Source of the DNA: Adiantum capillus-veneris
Taxonomy: Eukaryota; Streptophyta; Polypodiopsida; Polypodiales; Pteridaceae
Length of the DNA: 64,000 nucleotides
Assembly: GCA_014529385.2 (NCBI GenBank)
Contig: CM043962.1
Coordinates: forward strand, 91,665,180-91,729,179
Reading direction: 5' to 3'
Below the pieces are notes generated by a model. That model ran no database searches. It was not told the DNA's origin and saw only the letters and a list, made by a program, of their open reading frames with translations. Numbering within the stretch: position 1 is the stretch's first letter; the number at the start of each line of letters is the position of its first letter. Below are positions 58,787-64,000 of the stretch, piece after piece. A program made the translations under genes and the position numbers.

Positions 58787-59986
58787 GCTCCCTTTACACA
58801 AAGGGAATGAGGGACACATGTCAGCTCCCTAGGCCAGATGCCCATAAGGTGTACCCAATTCCTATTGGATGGCCTTGGAGGTGGACCAATGATAATTAGG
58901 CTAGAGTAAATCTAGTTTAAGTAATTTAAAAACACTTAATAAAAGAACCAATGAGAATTAAGTCCTCTAGAAGACTATTGGATAGTCTCCCAAGGGGTCC
59001 AATGAGCATTCAGCAGCCCAATGGCTTGCATGATTCCTACTGGCCAGGAGGCAAAGGGGTCCAATGAGAGTTTAGTTGAATTATTAAATTACCTAAAGCT
59101 CTCACAAAAGGGGAAAGGGGGACACATGTCAGAAGGCTATCACTTATGCTGCTTAATTGTCATTGGCTAGCCCTAGGGAGGTCCAATGAGAGGATAGCAA
59201 GAGCAAATAGCAAGAGGGGTCGCCCAAGAGAGAGAGAGAGGGGGGCTGATTTTTGCAAGGCATTATCACACACACACACTCACACAATCTCATGTGTGAA
59301 GTAAAGAAGACTCTCTCTCCTTCTCAAGCTTTAATGGAAAGCTTATCACCTACTCCAAGCTTGTGAGAAGGGAGGCCTACACCAACAACTCTTGGCTTTG
59401 TGATGCAAATCCAACCAAGAGCCAAGCTTCTATGCATGCTCATCTACTCTACCATGCTAATTACTAAGCTAAGCTATGCTAATATGAGTGATTATGTGAG
59501 GAGATGTACATCTTTCTCGTAAGAATACTCCTTCTTCCTCTCAATCTACTCTCATACACTGCTAGCTCTCACCATCTTTGAAGGTGTGTGAGGTCTTGGG
59601 TCTGAGACCGGAGATAATTTATGTTGTGTTTGCTAAGTGTTTTGCTTAGTGCATGAAGATTTTATCTTCATTGCACTAGCTAGTCTTGAAGGAACACAAA
59701 GAATTGTATTGTACAATGTCTCTCTTGATGGGAGAAACCATAATACAAAGCCTTTTGGAGGGGGGACCGGCTCCATGCAAATCCGGTCCTCAACTGTTGT
59801 CAATAGTTTAATTTCTCTCTCTTTTGAAAGTATTGTTCATGCTATCTAACTAGATGTTATGCTTTTTGTTGCTCTCTCCACCCAAGCACTCTTGTAATTA
59901 TCATTAGGAATCTATTCTAATCGAATTCCCACTATGTTCATGATAATTTCCGCTACACACAAGTTTTTAGGCCATTAAATGTTACA
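58369..59986 (+). mobile_element. Family A4 5' LTR, complete
   Basis: 1618 bp, TGTCATAATAATC to AATGTTACA. Aligns with A1 over 1-1596 at high identity and with the A3 3' LTR apart from its expansions. Used here as the reference for the family. Contains a CA microsatellite (58745-58786). Confidence 0.9.
58745..58786. repeat. (CA)21 microsatellite in A4 LTR
   Basis: Same LTR position as the long run at 281-402. Confidence 0.95.
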
Positions 59987-60050
59987 TATTGTACCAGAAA
60001 TGCCTCTTATCCAATCAAGGAAGTTGAAAAGATTCTGCTAACTGCTGCAA

Positions 60051-60986
60051 ATGGCAATCCATTCACACTTGGTAATACACTTAATGTACCAAGTATGGAA
60101 AAGGTCGTCCAAGCTGAAGAAATTCAAAGAGGGAGGGAAGAGCATCTCTTTCCTTACCTATGATGGCACCTTTGGTGCTATGGACAAAGTCTTGGCCTTT
60201 ATCCAACAGTTTGATGCGGCGTTTGGAGATGAGGGCTTCACGGAGTCCTCTAAGCTATGCCATGTAGCTATGCACTTTCAAAAGTCCACCAGGCAATGCT
60301 GGTCTACCCTACGAGCCAACGGTGAAGCTGCACGAACATGGAAAGCTTTAAAAGCTTCCATTATGAAGCAGTTTTTGGCCACCGATGCCAAAGAAAAATT
60401 ATTCACTGAGTGGCGAAGCTTAAAGCTCTGTCCCTATGAATCCATCCACAAATATGTAGACAAGTTTTGGGACCTACAACTCAAAGCCACTGTCTTCAAA
60501 AAGTTGGAATTTGGAGAGCAAAAGCAATAATTTTGTGCGGGCTTAACCGAAGAAATGGCGGAGTATGTCAACTCCCAAAGGCCACGTACCATATCGGCGG
60601 TAATACACCATACTATGGTGGCCTCTCGAATCAATTTCCAAACGGGGGCTAAAAGAAATAATAAGCCCACAGAAAACAAGGGTTCCAACGAGCCTAAGGG
60701 GAAGGACAATGTCCAAAAGTCTCCTAAGGGCAACTCTAACAAAGCTAAAGAGAAGGGGGTTTACAAAGGTAAAAAAAAACTCTCTCCTGAAGAGCTTGAG
60801 CGTTATCGCAAGGATAACCGGTGTTTCAAGTGCGGCGAACAAGGGCATGCGTACCGCGCTTGTCCCCAAAAGAACAACCGCCAAGATCCTCCTAGAGCTA
60901 CCTTGGTTGAAATCCAAGAGGAGGAGACTCACTCACCACAAAGGATCTCCTCTATGCCATGCTTGGGGAAAGGTAAGAGAACATGA
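60051..60986 (+). pseudogene. A4 gag, N-terminally deleted, one stop
   Basis: After the LTR the usual primer-binding site is absent (TATTGTACCAGAA instead). The leader and the first part of gag seen in A2 and A3 are missing, and homology to gag starts near 60090. The frame reads KKFKEGGKSISFLTYDGTFG, a capsid-like core (CHVAMHFQKSTRQCWSTL, ATDAKEKLFTEWRSLKLCP), an in-frame TAA at 60528, MAEYVNSQRPRTI, a Lys-rich linker and one CCHC knuckle CFKCGEQGHAYRAC (about 60822-60863). The ATG at 60051 lies in non-homologous sequence and is probably fortuitous. Confidence 0.85.
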
Positions 60987-61392
60987 TGCTTTTCTTCTCT
61001 TTGACCCTGGTTCTACTCACAATTTTATATCTATAGAGTTGGCCACCAAGCTAGGCATACAAGCCTACGAGATGAGAGATGTCCTACCTGCAGACAGTGC
61101 TTTCAAGGGGCAAGAAGCTTCAGTCACTCCCTTAATCGGGAAATTGAGGCTTCATGTCCAAAGCTATGTGGACAAAGAGGACTTCTTTATCTCTCCTCTC
61201 AAGCATGGGAATGTAATCCTAGGGGCACCATGGTTTGATCGCCTGGATGCCAATGTTAAATTTCATGAAAGGAGAATCTCCTTTAAGTTTAGGGAAAAAG
61301 ACATGTATATAAAGACATACACCAGCTTTCAACAAGTCAATAAAGAGCTCTATTTCCGTGTACATGATTTTTGTTTAAGATTCTCAAAATGA
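60970..61392 (+). pseudogene. A4 protease
   Basis: In the frame +1 to gag: HDAFLLFDPGSTHNFISIEL (active site), KLGIQAYEMRDV, a flap-like ASVTPLIGKLRLHV, and VILGAPWFDRLDANV. The domain itself is open. The stop at 61390 falls in the linker to RT. The gag-to-protease offset is the same in A2. Confidence 0.85.
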
Positions 61393-62597
61393 ACCTAATG
61401 CTTTAGCAAAAGAAACCAAAAGGAATTAGACTTATCCAATTTTCTCAAGGGGTTTCAAGATGTTTTTATTGACTACGTCCCTTGTGAGCTACCTCCTAAA
61501 CGAGGTAATGATGACCATCCGGTTGAACTTCTTCCAGGAATTTCACCGCCTAACAAACCTTCTTATAGAGTTTCTCAAGCTCAACAAGAGGAGATTATGC
61601 GGCAAGTGCATGATTTAGTTGAGAAGGGCATGGTTAGGCCTAGCTCATCTCCATTTTGCTCACCTGTGCTTTTAGTGCAAAAGAAAGATGGCACATATCG
61701 TATGTGTGTCGACTATAGAGCACTAAATAGGATCACTATCAAGAATAGGTTTCCTATTCCACGGGTAGAAGACCTATTTGATAAGCTACAAGGATCAACC
61801 TACTTCAGTAGGATTGACCTAAAAAGTGGCTATCATCAAATAAGGATAGTTGATCAAGACATTGTAAAGACCACATTTCGCACCACATTTGGTCTTTCGA
61901 ATACATTGTCATGCCTTTTGGCTTGACCAATGCACCAGCCACATTCAAGCGCTTGATGGAGAAGCTGTTCAGGCCTCATCGAACCTTCACTAGAGTGTTC
62001 TTTGATGATATTATCATCTACTCTAATTCATTAGACGAACACAAGCAACACCTCCAGGTAATATTTCAAGTTTTAAGAGAGAATAAACTTTATGTTAATC
62101 GAAAGAAAAGTGAATTTTTCTTGCAAGAGATTCAGTATTTAGGTCACATTATCTCTCAAGATGGCATCCAAATGGATCCATCAAAGTTAGAGGTAATAAA
62201 AGGATGGCCTAAACCAAAGAATCTTCATGAACTAAGAAGCTTTATAGGCATGTGTGCATACTATAGACGCTTCATAGAAAAGTTCTCAAAAATTGCGGGA
62301 CCATTACATGACCTAACAAAGAAAAGTGTGAGGTACACATGGTCTGCTAAGCAGTACAATGCTTTCGAAAATCTTAAAGAAAAGCTTATCTCTCAATTTG
62401 TGCTTACACTACCAGATCTCTCAAAACCATTTGAGGTCCAATGTGATGCTTGTGGTGATTGCCTTGGAGCTGTTTTGCTCCAAGAAGGGCGCGCCATAGG
62501 CTATGAAAGTCGAAGGCTCGACCCTGTTGAGCAAGCTCTAGGCATATATGGAAAGGAACTCCTTGCAGTTCTACATGCCTTAGACTCATGGAAGTAG
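61393..62597 (+). pseudogene. A4 reverse transcriptase and start of RNase H
   Basis: Same frame as protease up to about 61895: [34 protein letters not shown], and [16 protein letters not shown] with the first catalytic Asp. A one-base loss near 61897 (compare A3 44275) shifts the frame, after which [18 protein letters not shown] and VFFDDIIIYSNSLDEH (catalytic DD) follow. RNase H begins with FEVQCDACGDCLGAVLL. A TAG at 62595 replaces the His codon found in A3 (LDSWKHYLLG). Confidence 0.92.
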
Positions 62598-64000
62598 TAT
62601 TTATTGGGGACTCCTTTCATTCTGCGAACGGATCACCAAAGTCTTGAGTACTTCATGATGCAGACCAAGATCTCCGACAAACAAATGAGGTGGGAAAATT
62701 TCCTTTCGCAATTTCATTTTTATATTTCTCACATTGCTGGCAAGCATAATCAAGTAGCTGATGCACTCTCAAGATGGCCGAGAGTGAATGCGGTTTCCAT
62801 AGCAACTCACAATGATCTATCTTCAATGATAGATGAGTATGCTATTGATCCCGATTTTAGAGATGTGATTTCAGCCCTGGCATTAGGGAAGAAAGAAGAA
62901 CCATTTACTTTACAAAATGGTTATCTTCTTTATGGCAATAGACTATGCGTTACTAACTCACTACGTGAGAAAGTAATGTATGAATCTCGTGCTCCACCTT
63001 ATGCCGGGCATAGAGGGATTCAGTCTACCTTAAAGGGAATTGAAACACATTTCTATTGGCCTACCATGAAAGTGAACATACAAGAGTATGTTTCCAAATG
63101 TGTGGTATGCCAAAAGACAAAATTTGATAGAGGGAAGCAACTTGGATTGCTTCAACCCTTGCCAATCCCTAATTCACCATGGGAGAGCATATCCATGGAT
63201 TTTATCTTTGGATTGCCTAAGTCTATCCATGGGAATATGGGAATATGGACGATAGTAGACAGGTTCAGTAAACAAGTTCATTTTATACCTATCAAAAAGA
63301 CTATCAAAGCCCATCAAATGGCAACCCTCTTCATTTCACAAATTTTCAAGTACCATGGCTTGCCAATGTCCATAGTGTCGGATAGAGATCCTAGAATAAC
63401 CATTAATTTTTGGAAGGGTCTCTTTGAGAATTTAGGGACAAGGGTAAACTTCTCTTCGGCCTATCATCCACAAACGGATGGCCAAAGTGAAATAGCTAAC
63501 CTAACAATTCTCAATCTACTAAAAGCCTATGTAACGGAAGTAGATCAAAGATCCCACTGGGAGAAGTACTTACCCTTAGTGGAGTATGCTTACAATAACA
63601 CTGTACATACTTCCACGGGAAAAGCACCTTCTGAGGTAATTCAGGGAAGATCAAAAAGTCCCTTGCTACTTAAGGTACATGGGAAGATCTTCGCTGCAGA
63701 TGAGTATAGCCGAGACCTACAAGAAGCTTTTCAAAAGATTAAGGATGCTATCTCTATCTCACAGCAAAGGCAAAAGGCTCCTGCTGACAAGCACAAAAGA
63801 GCCCAAGCCTTTAAAGAAAATGATTGGGTCTTATTAAAGTTTCCCAAGGCTCGATTAAGGCACACGACAGGCAAGATTAAGTTTCCCAAGGCTCGATTAA
63901 GGCACACGACGGGCAAGAATCCTACGGGACACCAAAAGTACTATGCTAAACTAGCAAAAAGGTACTATTGTCCCTTCCTGATTCTTAGGCCAATCAATGA
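62598..64000 (+). pseudogene. A4 RNase H end and integrase, open to the window edge
   Basis: Continues in phase after the TAG and has no further stop for about 467 codons. RNase H blocks RTDHQSLEYF and HIAGKHNQVADALS are followed by the integrase zinc domain (HRGIQSTLKG, CVVCQKTKFD), then the core with SISMDFIFGLPKS (Asp 1), SDRDPR (Asp 2), YHPQTDGQSEIAN (Glu), and VEYAYNNTVHTSTGKAP. A 42-bp in-frame tandem duplication repeats FPKARLRHTTGK at 63841 and 63883. The chromodomain and 3' LTR lie outside the window. Confidence 0.92.
63838..63921 (+). repeat. 42-bp in-frame tandem duplication in A4 integrase
   Basis: AGTTTCCCAAGGCTCGATTA occurs twice, 42 bp apart, adding 14 codons. A3 has one copy. 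Confidence 0.95.

Overview
This window looks like repeat-dominated nuclear DNA of a land plant. It holds Ty3/gypsy and Ty1/copia retrotransposons with plant-type primer-binding sites (TGGTATCAGAGC and TGGCACCACTGTCGGGGA), a pentatricopeptide-repeat (PPR) pseudogene, plant-style TATA boxes and almost no intact coding sequence. The PPR remnant and the LINE protein remind me of fern or lycophyte sequences. That placement is inference from memory of the families; no search was run.

Four copies of one large chromodomain Ty3/gypsy family (family A, LTR about 1.6-1.9 kb beginning TGTCATAA and ending TTACA) frame the window. A1 (1-1596) is cut by the window edge. A2 (2154-6450) is old and 3'-truncated. 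A3 (42141-48830) has a truncated 5' LTR, a gag-to-protease deletion, a tandem 476-bp duplication and a complete 3' LTR. A4 (58369 to the window end) is the best preserved, with RNase H-integrase open to the edge.

Between A2 and A3 lie, in order: a minus-strand LTR/ORF remnant with a perfect 23-bp hairpin (6.5-9.6 kb); a 625-bp-period tandem repeat (9.9-11 kb); a decayed full-length LINE with an L1-like ORF1 and 5' monomer-like repeats (12.3-17.2 kb); unassigned decayed sequence; and a gypsy RT scrap (20-20.5 kb). After these comes a minus-strand gypsy element (family C, about 21.1-36.0 kb) whose RT is split by a 9.8-kb insertion (25366-35184). The insertion has inverted LTR-like ends and a perfect 5-bp target duplication ATGTG. 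Inside it are four LTRs of another family (B) in both orientations. A minus-strand copia remnant follows (37.9-40.1 kb).

The most gene-like locus is 40457-41779 on the minus strand. It has an ATG start, an 80-nt GT-AG intron that keeps frame, a probable third exon and a TATA-like element. I do not recognise the protein. After A3 come AT-rich DNA with a PPR pseudogene (about 50.5-50.9 kb), a second copia remnant (53.2-54.0 kb), a probable tRNA-derived SINE head (54.9 kb), many short tandem duplications and microsatellites, and a copia gag remnant (57.4-58.0 kb).

The genes do not form a pathway; the layout is a history of nested insertions. Recurring themes are microsatellite expansion at fixed positions inside LTRs and repeated local tandem duplications.
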